Shown: piece by piece, positions 1 through 11,900 of the stretch
How the letters are laid out: each line of letters opens with the position of its first letter
How positions within the stretch are numbered: position 1 is the first letter of the stretch
Assembly: GCA_963970005.1 (NCBI GenBank)
Contig: CAXAMN010003780.1
Coordinates: 222,373-286,372 of the forward strand
Direction of reading: 5' to 3'
DNA length: 64,000 bases
From: Durusdinium trenchii
Lineage: Eukaryota; Sar; Dinophyceae; Suessiales; Symbiodiniaceae
Position numbers and translations under genes: made by a program
The notes under the pieces: generated by a model
Told to the model about the DNA's origin: nothing
Databases searched by the model: none
The model's input: only the letters and a program-made list of their open reading frames with translations

Positions 1-15
1 CAGCCTGCACTCCTG

Positions 16-600
16 GTGTGCACCCCCGTTGGTCATGTAGCATTTCTATTCTTTTGTCTCCCAGGTCTGTCGCTGGTGTGTCCTTGTCTATTGGCCATGA
101 AGCACTTCTATTCATTTGTCTCCCAGGTCCATCACTGCTGGTGCCATGTAGCATTTCTATTTATTTGTCTTTCAGGTCTGTCACTGTGTCCGCCCGTGTC
201 CGTTGGCCATGAAGCATTTCTATTCATTTGTTTCCCAGGTCCGTTACTGCTGCTATCCGCCCTTTTCCGTTGGCCATGTAGCATTTCTATTCATTTGTCT
301 CCCAGGTCTGTCTGGTGTCCGCCTTCTTCGTCCGCCATGCAGCATTTCTATTCATTAGTCTCCCAGGTCTGTCACTGTTGGTGTCCACCCTTTTCCGCTG
401 GCGATGCAACATTTCTAATCATTTGTTTTCCAGGTCTGTCACTGCTTGTGTCCGCCCTTTTGCGCTGGGCATGCAGCATTTCTATTCATTTGTTTCCCGG
501 GTCTGTCACTGGTGCTGCCGCCCTTTTCCGCTGGCCATGTAGCATTTCTATTCATTTGTCTCCCATGTGATTTCTTTCTTTTTGTCTTTCAGGTTTGGTG
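16..600. repeat. Minisatellite, ~61-67 bp unit, about nine copies
   Basis: Nine diverged head-to-tail copies are visible, each carrying the core AGCATTTCTATTCATTTGT, then TCTCCCAGGTCTGTCACTG and a pyrimidine-rich GTCCGCCCTTTTCC segment ending GGCCAT. Cores begin near 48, 100, 148, 211, 278, 339, 406, 473 and 539. A degenerate copy follows at about 580-640 and a further trace lies near 1,010-1,070. Each unit contains a pyrimidine tract followed by CAG|G, which looks like a 3' splice acceptor. Open frames across this stretch come from the repeat period and are not genes. Confidence 0.85.
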
Positions 601-1860
601 CCTGCACTGCTGTTTTCTGCCCTGTCCGCTGGAACAGATTCGCCTGTGAAAGGTTCTTGCTCCTTTGCAAGGGGTGCGTGACTGTCTCCGGGATTGCATT
701 CCTGCCGCACTGCGTAACTCTCTCAGCTTTGTTTTCCTTTTCGGGCAACCGTTGGATGAATGACCGGATTGGATTTCGGCGGCGTGGCAGCGATCTCTCT
801 GTTCAGTTGGGGCGGAGGGCATACGTCAGGCACCAACAATCAATTTCATGTCACATCCTTCGCTCCTCACGCCTTTGTTTCTTGTCCTCACGTGGTCAGC
901 TCCCCGCTGACTGAGCAGCATGACCAGCATCATGTTCGCGCTTGAAGAATAACTCCCCAAAAGGTTTACTGTTAGGGCTTCTCAATTCTTTCTTAAGATG
1001 TGTCCGCCCGCTCTGTACTGCTGTGTCCGTCTCTGCCTTGCAATCCTTTACATTTGTCTCCCAGCTCTGGACGTCGCAAGCTCTAGTTTCGATTTTGCAA
1101 AACACAAACTGTTTGGGGTCTACGGTGGTGTAATTTCACACTGGTCGAAGGACATGTATTCACATGTTGAAATTTGGGAGAGGCGCTTGCGCGGCAGATG
1201 CCAAGGTAAACATCATGGCAAGGACCTCCCAGCTGGCCTCACTCCCTGAGTGGCTCTCCCGGCCGTGGATTTGCGTCAGTGAGATTCTTGTCAGGTCGCA
1301 GGGCGTGCAAACACCCCCACCCGCAGGGCGTTGACAGTTTATTGAAGCTTGAAACTTGAAACATCTCCCGCCGGTGCTTCCTCAGTCCGCTCTATAAAAA
1401 GGATTCTAAATTCCACCTTGTACTTGTCCAACTTGGGGAGAGTTGTGACGAGGGGCTGCGGCAGATGTAAGGCTGTCTTTGAGTGAAAGCCAGGGAAGAT
1501 CTGAGGTTTGTTGGGAGTGCCCGCCAAATGTTCATCCTTCTTCAACTTCTTCAATCTTCCTTTATATGATAGAATCTCTTCAGTGTGGTTCCAGTATTGG
1601 GCTTTCGGGGTCGGCTTCAAACACGTCGAAGTATACGTCATATTCTCCTGGGTCGCTTTTAGCACTAGCTGGGCTTCCCAGCGATTTCTTTTCAGGTCTG
1701 GTGACCGGTCGTCCCGTCCCAGGCCCAGCAAACGGGGAGTGGTGATTGGTCAAGGTCAGAGGGATGGAGCGAAACCTGGCCCAAACCACCCTGAAGACCA
1801 GACCGACCGGAAAAGCCGCACGCTCGGACCCCGGGACCCCCTCCGAGGAAGCTGGAACGC
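601..1860. other. No recognised gene; upstream flank of the first IDO-like gene
   Basis: I see no exon with a recognisable family motif on the plus strand. The minus strand has an open stretch at 1,339-1,731 (130 codons, rich in K, E and P) that looks somewhat protein-like. It matches nothing I know, and the neighbouring frame at 1,580-1,918 is also open, so it may be an old remnant or chance. The missing N-terminal exons of the IDO-like gene could lie here, but I could not identify them. Confidence 0.4.
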
Positions 1861-1863
1861 CGG

Positions 1864-4800
1864 CCCATGCTCGACTATGCGGGCTGTGTGCTGAACAACT
1901 GGGAACGCATTGACCCACGGGGCCCCCTGGTGCCCAGCAATGTCCGCCTGTTGCGACGCTTCACTGGCCTGGTGGATGAGGCTGGGACGGGCTTGGACGC
2001 AAGTCCTCAGTTCCTTCAGGTGGTTGAAGGTGTTTTGGACGGAAGGTTCTCATAGCGAGGCTTTCCTGCCTCTCTAAGAGGTGGATGGGAGGTATTTGAT
2101 CATCGGAACCTTGGCAACAGTCTTGTGTTGCTTTTCTTTAGTGTCCCTTCTCGCCCGGGGCCGCTTCGGCCATTGCGTGGCTGAAAAAACAGGCCCCAAA
2201 TCCATTTGTGCGGTGAGGAGTGGTTTTTCAAGACCCACATCATCATCGAAGCCGAGGGTAGCCATGTCGTCAGCAGTTTGGAGTCCATCAGGTGTTCTGT
2301 GGAGCAGCTTGGCAGTTCTGTGGGAACGAACGGACCGGTGAACGGACCGGTTTGGTTGAGCCATTGATGGCTTTTGTGTTGTGATGTAGAAGTTCCCCGG
2401 CAGTGCGACCGAGCCCTTTCTTTTCTGGTTCCGTTCACTCTGCATGATTTTAATTTATCCAACCGTGGGATGACCATGGTGTGGTCATCTGGTGTGTGAA
2501 CAGAGGGGCGAACCCCCAGAGTGGTTGTTAGGGCCTATGGGGGTGTTTGTTTGTATCAGCCGTACCCCTCGCGGTGGCAACGATAGTGAATCCGATCCGA
2601 TAGTGGTTACAGAAGGGCTTGGTGCCAAAGGTTCTTTACCCCCAGTCCACTGAACTTCTATTTGTTACTTCCCGGCATCCTTGAAGGGCCCATAGGTCCA
2701 TCAACAACTCAAAACGTTTCTGGAACCAAAAGTTTTGGCTTGAAAACTGTCTGGTGTTGTAGTCCCTTCTTTGTATGCATATTTCGCACCCGATGCTGGT
2801 CGTTTGCGTCGTGACGTCCTGGGGTCGCCGAGGAAACAGGAGGTGGTCGGATTGCTGGAGGAGCTGCGATCACTGGAAGAGAATCTCTGGAGACTGTCTT
2901 CAGTGTGCTTGCCCATCATGTTTGCCCGATCTCCTCAGGACCGACCGAGAAGGATCAATCTTTCCTTTTTGAGGATTTTGGAAGACTCCCTAATACATGG
3001 CTGGAAATGGAATCACTGCGACTTGAAGACAGGTCGTAGCCGTGTCCCTGATTGTGTTGGTTGAAACAGGGATGACCAACCCTGCGGAGGACCACACTTT
3101 GTTATGCGAGCCTTTCCTGTGTTTCGGCAGCAGTTTGCATGCCCAAGCCATGAAGACGCCCACTATGTGCTCATGAGACATAATGCTTGGAGTTTTGCGC
3201 CCCACCCTAGGGGCCCGGAGAAAGAATGAATTTTCATGCACGCTGCAGACAACGTGAAGGCCTTTCTGTGTGCAGCGGCACAGCATCAGCCTTCCTTTTT
3301 TCCCAGCCTTCATTTGCAAGAGCTTGGCCCCTTCAAATGGAGCGGCTAGGTTTTTCTTCCGGCTGCGGAACTACATCAAATCGATTGACGTAAAGATGAA
3401 GGCAGAGACAGACGAGCTCATGGACTTCCATCTACATGGTCCTTCAGGCCGGCTCTTGGTGAAGTGCAGGATGGTGATGGTGTCCTGTCGGCAGCTTTTG
3501 GCGTGGTTTGTAATTGCGCGGTTTGGCTTCCATTGGAAGAAGGCATGAGTGCTCAGAGAGGTCGTGGCTGATCCGTCATTGGTGCTGGGAGCATGAACCC
3601 TTTTGCTTCTGTCCAGTTCCTTTCAGATGGACCTGAGTCCAGGGTTGACGCTTCGTTGAAGACCCTCTGTCCGCGGCTCCCCGCCGCGAAAAGCCGCGCC
3701 GGGGGGGGGTCGAACTTGTCTGGTGCAGGTGCTATGAGCAGCATCCTTCCCGCGGTGGATGCGCTGCTGGGGATCCGGAATACCTCAGTGGAGCTCAGGG
3801 AGGCAGTGAAGAAGTTCGAGGACTATGTCCCCAAGGAGCATAGGTGCCTTGCTGGGTTGCAGGCTTTTCGTGGAAAAGGACATGTTAGGAACCCACACGC
3901 CAAGAAGAAATCCAGCCGTCCGGTGGATGCATCCGTTTTTGTGGGGAGGTGCTTCTTGGAGAAGCTTCGGAACGCCCGACACAGTGTGAAGAGCTTCATT
4001 GAAACCAAGAGGGAGTCGATCGCCGCTGGGCATTTTGCGGGAACGGCTCGGCTCAGATCGAAGAAGCGCAGGGAAGCGCGGGGAGGGATGCCGCAGTGGG
4101 GGAAGGTCATTAAACCCTTGGCCTTCTACAATCCAAATGGGAGAGTTTTTATTCATCAAAAGTCTACGTCATTGTTCTTGGCTGGACTGGGGGGGCCTAA
4201 TCACAAAGCCAGTTGATTCGGTGCCCCGGAAGGCTTCGCAGCATTCATGCTATTCATTGAGTCATGGATCGTTCAGGGAGGTGTGCGGTGGGAGGAACAA
4301 TCCAACCAGGTTCAATAGAGGTCCCTCAGTGATGTGGCACCAAAGTATTTCCGAACGTTCTTTTTGAAGGGACCGTTTTTCTCCTTCCCGATATTTTCTC
4401 CTTCTGGTGGGTAATGAACTGCTGCTAGAGCTGCTAGAAGAACTCCGCTCCCTAGTCAGCCCTCGTCAACCTTGACTGGCGCTTATCCGTGGTGGGCGCA
4501 GAAGGATAGATGGTCTTCGAATAAGAATTGCGTCTATTCTGGAGTTGTTCGAAGCTGTGCCGGTAAGGATGAGAGCACTTGGTTTGCACTTGCGGCGGCG
4601 TACAACTCCTGCATCTCACGAGTCCTTGATTTTCGCTGGCGACATTGGAGCTCCTCAGTGTCAATTTCGCGAAGGAATGGGATTATCATCGCACACACAC
4701 ACACACACATATATATATAACTATATTTTGTTATATATTGTACTATAGAATTATTTTTGTTATATAATTCTATATTATATAATATTACATTACATTACAT

Positions 4801-5287
4801 TATATATTATATATATATTATACATATATAATATAACTAACCAGAATCTGGCTGAGCAGTATTGTTTGTTATTCCTTTCTTGAAGAGAGGTGCTGGCTTA
4901 ACCTTACTGTGCTCTCACCGTTTGCTAGTGCAGCCTGCATATGTCAGGAACATGGGAAAAAACACAGCAGACTCAAGAGGAATTCGAACTCCTCCTTCAA
5001 AATCTTGACAAACAATCGTTCTATTTGTGACCTAGCAGGGGCTACCTCTCCCGTTTTTCTCACCGCCTTCTCCTTGGGCATCAGGCTTTGTCGAGCAGTT
5101 CATCGTCCGGCCTTCCTCGTCGAAGACCGCGGGCGCCAACGGCGCCTCCGTGTGCCCAGTGGTCGGCCGTGAGGGCACCTGCCCGGTGAACGGCACCAAC
5201 GGACACGCGGTGAACGGCCGGGCGCCGGTGGTGGGCACTGGCGGCACGACCTTTGAAGCTTGGAGCGACCCGAGGGTTGGGAATTGA
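1864..5287 (+). CDS. Indoleamine 2,3-dioxygenase-like protein (multi-exon, N-terminus not found)
   Basis: IDO-family heme enzymes open the indole ring of tryptophan, the first step of the kynurenine route. The exons I can read, in family order, are: 1,864-1,980 (LDYAGCVLNNWERIDP then RRFTGLVDE; GC donor), 2,221-2,291 (WFFKTHIIIEAEG; GT donor), about 2,832-2,910 (QEVVGLLEELRSLEENL), 3,729-3,843 (AMSSILPAVDALLGI then FEDYVPKEHR; AG|G acceptor, GT donor), 3,949 to about 4,020 (joins as HRCFLEKLRNA), about 4,576-4,647 (AAYNSCISRVLDFRWRH) and 5,085-5,287 (FVEQFIVRP, later VVGTGGTTFEAW, then a stop). The His in DFRWRH sits where the proximal heme ligand is in known IDOs, and GTGGT is a family hallmark. 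The last exon carries a Gly/Asn-rich insert of about 35 residues before GTGGT. The segment with the usual RPY..GW motif was not located. Family assignment is solid by motif order; exact boundaries are inferred. Confidence 0.72.
4691..4842. repeat. (CA)n-(TA)n microsatellite and AT-rich tract inside an IDO-like intron
   Basis: A run of CA dinucleotides passes into TA dinucleotides, followed by about 120 bp of almost pure A/T including TTACATTACAT repeats. It lies between the AAYNSC exon and the terminal GTGGT exon of the first IDO-like gene. Confidence 0.9.
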
Positions 5288-8200
5288 TTCGTTGATAGAC
5301 GTTGAAAGCACTGGATGTGTTCAAGAGTCATCGAGCATGGGCGTGGAGGCTGCGGCATTCGAGATCTCAATTCATGACCCTCCCTTCTGATTTTGTCTGA
5401 CGGAGGTGTTCGGCTGATTGGAGCAACTTGTCGGTCTTATGGCTTCACACAGCAGACATTTCTGTTTGATCAGGACTACCTACAGCAGCACATCACCGAT
5501 TCCCAAATGGCTCGGATCCCTTTGGGCGTGGCAGAGGCCTTGTTGATGAAGACCCCTGAGGCCTTGTTCACCGCGGTCGTATTGCGCGGACCCGAACTTC
5601 ATCATTGGGCGCTGGGGGTGCATCAGTGGCCATAAACATGGGTATTTCGCTGGGGGGGACCCCAACCCAACTCCCTTTGCAGAGGAAACACGGACGAGAG
5701 AGAAATGGTGCCTTGTTGACCTTGCTGGGCTCCCCTTGGAGTCAACAGTCACCACAGTCACCTCCTTCGGCATCTGTTCTTTTTCCGGTTCATTGGTTCA
5801 TTCACCAGCTGCAATCTGGCCGCGGCAGATTTTCTCAAGACGGGCACAGGTGGTGAAGATGCTGCACGTGCCACAAGTGCCGGTGATGTCACTCGAGGGA
5901 TCACTCCTTTGGGATCCCACCGGCAGCAACGGCTTCGTGACCGCGCGCCGTGCCCGGCTGCCGGGCTGGGGGCCCTTCATGGAGGCACCTCACGAGGGCG
6001 GTGACTCGGAGCAGGGGGAGAGTTGGGTGCTTCGATGTGCTTTGTGTTGATGGGGATTTGCATGTTTCAAGACCTGTGGCCAGGTTCATATCAGCCGCTC
6101 AGTTTAGGTGGTCTTTCCTCCCTCGGGTTCGGGCTCAGCAAAGGAAAGGGGATGAAGCTGTGGCCACTCTAGCCTCTAGCCCTGCAGCTTCATCCAAAAT
6201 CACTGGACCCAGTAAGGCAGACATCAACTAAGCAACACTCATACATTTTCTAGAATTAGTTGACATGGCCCCCTTGCATGACCATGAAATCCTCTACAAG
6301 CACTTCCTCCAGGGAGTGTATCAAGGCAAGGCGCTCTTGCAGCTGGTGAGTGCGATCCCCACGTTCTGCTATACCATTCCGGGCCTCGAACACCTGGAGG
6401 CGCCTGGAGCAGCTGACCACGGCACTTCTGGAAAGAGAGGGGTTGGTTTTAGATAGAAGTTCTTTCCGAAGGTTTGGCCTTCTCCACGGCCCATGAAGCA
6501 TTTGTATTGCGACCCTTCTTCGTTTGAAGCTGAGATGCACCACATTCGGGTGGATTTGATCTTCGTACTGTTGTACGCCGGTCGTAGGGGCGGTGGCAAG
6601 GAAGACTTGAAGAATTGAGCCACATTTGATTGGACTATGCCTGTTAGCTGAGTCTGGACAGGGCTGTGAGATCTTTGAGGGAAAAAACGGCTTGACCCTC
6701 AAGGGGTGAAGAAGAACAAGCTCATGTGGTGGAACCGAATCTTCCCATCCTCCTCACTTGGCTTACTCCCCGTGCGCCGTTTCTTCCCGGCGGGCTCCAG
6801 AAACCGCCTTTGCGCCCGCCCACGCCGCCGGTGTCCGCCGCCGGAGGACGCCGGGACGCACCCCTTCGTCTCGAAGTGCGAGGGTGCGAGAGGCGCCTTA
6901 CAGCAGCTGATCCGCCCCAGCGAGGCGGGCACGGCGGCGGAGCGGATGAGCCTGGAAGACTTAGCGCCCTCGCGTGAGAGTGACCGGCGTGACAGTGACA
7001 GTGATGTGATGGGACGGACGGGTGGGGCGGGGCAAGAGGCATGGGAGGTTCAGCACGTGGGGTCTCCCATACACGATAGCATGTGGATGGAGAACATCTC
7101 AGAAGTTGCGAAGACTTTGGCCCGGAAAACGGTGATTTAGGTGCTGGCTCGGTGCAGGGCAAGGAGGTGTGAGAGAGGGGAGAGGGGGGAGAGGGGGGAG
7201 AGGGGGGAGAGAGAGAGGGAGAGCCTAGTAGAGATGGCCTCCAACCTAGAAGCAATGGCCTCCAACCTACTAGCGATGGCCTCCACCCTAGTAGCGATGG
7301 CCTTCAACCTAATAAAGAGAGAGAGAGAGAAATGGACCAGCGTCCATTTGCATTTGTTTGCGGAAAGCCGAAGGTCTCGCTGGCTCCGTGTCACTTGAGG
7401 AACACACCTGGCTGCTTTTGGTTTTTGTTGCATCGGCCTACCGGAGCAGCACACGCACGCCTCGCCAAAAGGAGACTGTTTCAAGTTGCTTTTCCATCTC
7501 CTCCCTCTCAGATGGGAGAACATGTATGCCCGTATGCTCTCACTTCATCCGCAACTCCTATGGAATACACTGACAAGTGCAATGCAGAGTAAGAGAATTT
7601 AGGACCTACGCACGACCTGATCCGGCATAGGGAAGAAGAGTTGTATGCACAGCTGCATGACGGGAACCCGCATCCTCACATGCATCACAATGCACAAGCG
7701 TAGTGACGGCTGAAAGAATATAAATGAATACTAAACAAGCAATGCCAAATATATATTATATACGCCTACCATGGCGTAGTCATCCAAAGTAAATGTGTAG
7801 AGGAAAAGAAAAGAATCCAAGACTGTGCCCAATTTCCTGGTGGCTTGAGGACGACTGCAAATACCTGTATGGGTCTTCAGGCTTGCCTAATCAATGGTGG
7901 CACCGGGGGGTGGCATCTTCCGGGAGCGCTCTTCACCGTGAACCGGGGGGTGGCATCTACCACCGCATCCAACATGACGACGAAAAAAACGGTAGTAGGT
8001 CAAAGACAAAAAAGTTTCAATCACACCAAGTCTCCTTGGACTGTTTGTAATAGTATATATATAGCCATATACAATCTTCCTTGGTTTTGTTCATATTTTT
8101 TACTTGTTCTTCACTATGATTGATCCTTCTTCTTCATGATGTGTTTGTGCAGGAGCTCGCAGGTGGCCCCTTAAGCACGCCTGGAACCCAGCTGTGGGCT

Positions 8201-8905
8201 TCCGTGTGTTTGAGGGTTCGCATCGATGGAAGCTTCGAAGTGGTGTTTTTCTCAGCCTCCACTGGAACCACGACGGCCACACTCGTTTTAAACCTCTTTG
8301 ACGGACTAACATACTAACATGGCAGTCAAAAGGCTTCCTTGTATCTATCCTTTCCGCGAGCCAGTTTCCGGAGTCGTGTGTTTGTTCCCATCTCGGACGT
8401 TCGATGGGTAATGATGGGGACTTTTCGGAGCGTCGGAGCTTGTTCGGGATTGTAGGAATGACAGCTGCATACACAGGGACGGCTTGTCTTTCTTTGCAGA
8501 GGACATGCCTGGTACTAGCATTTACTGTAAAGGTTTCAATCGGCACCCGGTACTTGCATGGAACTATCAACAGTGTGCAGTGAAGTAAACCCGCCAACAA
8601 GACTTAAAGGTACAGTAATTCATGATGCCTTGCCCACTTTGAGGTGCTCTTCACCCTGAATAGCCGGTGGATGTTTGGCATGGTTTCATAGCCTGTTCGG
8701 GGGTTCCATTGAAAGTTTGTGTTCACCTGCCAAGTTATTCCAACAGAAACGGTCCAACAGCATCACTTTTCCGGTGTTCTCCGTTTTCGGAGCTCCAAAC
8801 CGCCCAACCGCCCAACCGCCCAACCGCCCCCAACAAGACCACAGTCAACGTGCTGGAACGCACTGGTCACGTGGAGCCCTTCAATGGAGGCCGAAACCGG
8901 CTGAG
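5288..8905. other. Intergenic; a few exon-like islands of unknown product
   Basis: Two plus-strand stretches look coding but match no family I can name. 5,440-5,600 reads QQTFLFDQDYLQQHITDSQ and then RIPLGVAEALLMKTPEALF. 5,841-5,995 reads VVKMLHVPQVPVMSLEGSL, then WDPTGSNGFVTARRARLPGW. The second could be an N-terminal exon of the downstream IDO-like gene, since IDO N-termini have a similar GF..-..LP spacing, but this is weak. The rest of the interval, apart from the 7.2 kb repeat, shows nothing I can support. Confidence 0.3.
7170..7310. repeat. Purine-rich GA tract followed by a 21-bp minisatellite (4 copies)
   Basis: 7,170-7,223 is an almost pure purine tract of GAGAGGGG blocks. 7,224-7,310 holds four copies of a 21-bp unit close to CCTAGTAGCGATGGCCTCCAA. 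A short (GA)n run follows at 7,317-7,330. Confidence 0.85.
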
Positions 8906-11900
8906 GCTCCCAGAGTGGCTGGCGGAGGTGGTGCGGCACTTGGAAGTGCTGGTCGGCCGCCCTTGGTCGGGAGCACCTGCCCCTCGGTCCGTGGTTCCAC
9001 GGTGGAGAGCGGCTTGTTTTCGGGTGAAGGGAGAGGCCAGGGTGTTCTTTTGAGTATGTTCTTCTGCCAGTCTGAGGTTCTTTTGGTTGAGGTCTTAGGC
9101 AGGTCTTTACTTCAGAACTGACCGGTTTTTTTTGGATCCTTTGACCTGACCAGCCAATAGATGGAAGAGTGAAATCCTTTTTGAGCATGTGTATGACTCA
9201 TTGGATGGAGGAGCAATGAAGAATGAATCCTTTTTAACTGTAAGCATGCCTCGGTTGCCGCCATCGTATCCCTTGGCCCGGTTTGTCCAGGACAATACCA
9301 CTCAATGCATCACAAAACGTCACACCAACAAGAAACAAAAGGTAGGGACGCGGAACTGTTTGGTCGCTTTTGCTTAGATCCTGAACTGGAGGATCCACTC
9401 CAGCTGAGGAGTACCATGAGCTGGTCCTCAACAACTGGCAGAGCCTGGAGGAGTGGCTGGGCTGAGGATGTGACTATGATCACATCAACATAAGTTGCGC
9501 GCTTTCAGAGTACCGCCCTTGACCAAAAAACTTTCGTTGATGTTGTGATATCGTTCACCCTGACCGCGTCCCAGGAGGCCATTGCTGAAACAAGGGGTTC
9601 TCCTCCAATTGGGATTCACGCGGTGTTTCCTTACTTGGTGGCTCGCTCTAAAACACTCACCAGCTCATCTAAGTTGCACAGTGCCCTTCAGGCCAGGCTG
9701 GCCACTTGGTCCTATTTTTGGCGGTCGCTCGGGCCGTTTCGAAAGGCAGAAACGCGCCGGACTACGCCGAGTACCTCGGTGAGCGAGGTTGCCGGTGGAC
9801 TTCATTTTGAGCCGCGAGACGATCCACCTGGTGCAGCCCGTGGCGCGGTTTCTGGCCACCCCGGATGAGGAGAGGTTGCTGGGGGGGCTGAGGTTTCTGG
9901 GTTCGACTGGTCCCGCTGAGTCGCACGAGTAAATGGTAAGAACATATTCTACACAAGAAGGACGAGAAGGAATGAAAAAGGACAGGTCTGACACGGACCG
10001 AACAAAACGCCACAGAAAAAGATGGTCAGACCGGGACCAAGGACAGGATTGGAAAGTGAAAAGGTGGCCTAAGCCTGAAGTCTTGAAGATCTTGAAGTTG
10101 GCAATTTATGGTTTCCTGATCCTCTCTGCAGTGAGCGACTGGCTCCTCTCAGGGTCCATCCTGCCTACACGGCTGGTGTGTGTGTGGGGGTAAGTAGCCG
10201 TCCAAACAATTTGTTCATTGATCTTGACCTAGAGAAGTTCCCCCTGAATGCATTCCTTTGCTACGTGCCAGGAGTGGTATCGCGGCTCGGCCTGTCTTAA
10301 GCAGAAGCAACGGACTCCTCATTCACTTTAACCCTAGCAACAGATTGCCAAGCTTCCAGAGGGCCAACAAACTTGGGGGCTCCAGAGTCCCCAGATCATT
10401 GGGGCTCGTTTGCACCGAAACTCATGCTGTGTTTGGCCGGGGGTGTCGGGCGTTGTTATTGGTCAGTTGGCGTATGGCGGCATGGAGCTGCTAGGCAAGC
10501 TGCACCTGGTCTTGGAGGCCGAAGGTGGCCGTGCCATTTGCACTGCCCAAGCGGCACTGGCCCCGGCCATCACGCAGCGTGACACGGGCGCAGTGATTGC
10601 AGCGCTGAACCAGCTTGCAGCGGATGTGGCCGCGCGGCGAAGGGTGAAAGCGAGGGCAGCCATAAGCAGAAACTATATTGGGGGTGGCCCCCTCTGGAGG
10701 TTTTTGGAGGATTCTTCCTGTACCAGGCAGGTTTCAGTGGCCGGTCTTCAAGCCACCGGCATGCACAGGGGGATGAAACCATTGATGGGCAAATCTGCAG
10801 GCTACTGGGGTGTTTTGCGCCCCTTGACCACCAGGCAGGAAAGCGCTGGTGGGACGCCGTAGAATCCTGGAAGAACCACTGCAAACCCCATTCTTCCAAG
10901 GTCCAGCTTCATCAATCTTGGAGATAGGGAGGACAAGGGCAAGGGGCTTGTTGTGCATGATTTTAGCCACAGTTTCAGCAGCTCAAACAGATAAGCCTGC
11001 ACCAGCCGAAACAATATGGCCTTCCTGGTGGTGGGGCACCTGCCCCATGTTGAGGTCTATGTACTGCTCTGCATGGACGATGCACTGTATCGTGGTGCCA
11101 GACCCCTTCTGACCTCCAGACTTGGGATCCACCCGGATCCCCAAGTCCACCCACCCACTCCGAAGCCGTTTGGGCCTCTGCCTCCCCTTGCCGGCTCGCG
11201 GCGTGGCTCGCCCGAGGAGTCGCTGTCGGACTTCCAGATGCGACAGTTCGATCCCCGGCGCCGGTGGCCGGTGGCCGGGGTCGGGGACGGGGACGGCGGG
11301 GGGCACCGGCGGCGCGTGGTTGGAAACGAGGGATAGACCTGTGGTGGGCCTTGAAGGTGGTGACCTGAGAGCTGTTGGAAGGTTGTGCTGAATTTGGATG
11401 TAAGCTGAGAACCAGTCTGAGAACCAATTATGTCTAGAGTCCAAGCATGTCGAAGCTCATAAAGAGAGCCAGCTTTTTTCTTTCACACCTCGGATGGTTA
11501 TTTTAGCCTTGTTGGATCCTTAGCGTTTGGAAGAGTCTGAGGCCTGGGGTTGACTTTCTTCGTTCTTGCTTTTGGTTAGAATGGGGTGACTGGGCAATTG
11601 GGCAAGGCATCAAGTTAGAATCGATTCATCCTACATGACTGACATGAAACTTACATGTGCCGTTGAGCGAGCAGAGCGAGCAGTGAGCATTGCATAAGAC
11701 ACCGCCAATTGGTGTCCATCTGAACCCCGATGTCATGACAGATTCAAGACTTTCCCTAGGGCACCAAATTCCTCCTGACCAATTGTTTGGGATGGCTTTG
11801 GAGGGTCAGTCCCTCCTTTCTGCAGCAGGTTGCTGTTCTCTTCATCCTAGCTCAGCTGAGGATCAGAAGGACAGCCGCGGGGAGGCCGTGATGATGCAAC

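Noticed and set aside
16..570. 184-codon open frame across the 5' tandem repeat
   Set aside because: The frame exists only because the repeat units lack stops; the protein is a periodic echo of the DNA repeat.
6722..7255. 177-codon Pro/Ser-rich minus-strand frame
   Set aside because: It spans the purine-rich repeat at 7.2 kb; its composition is repeat-driven.
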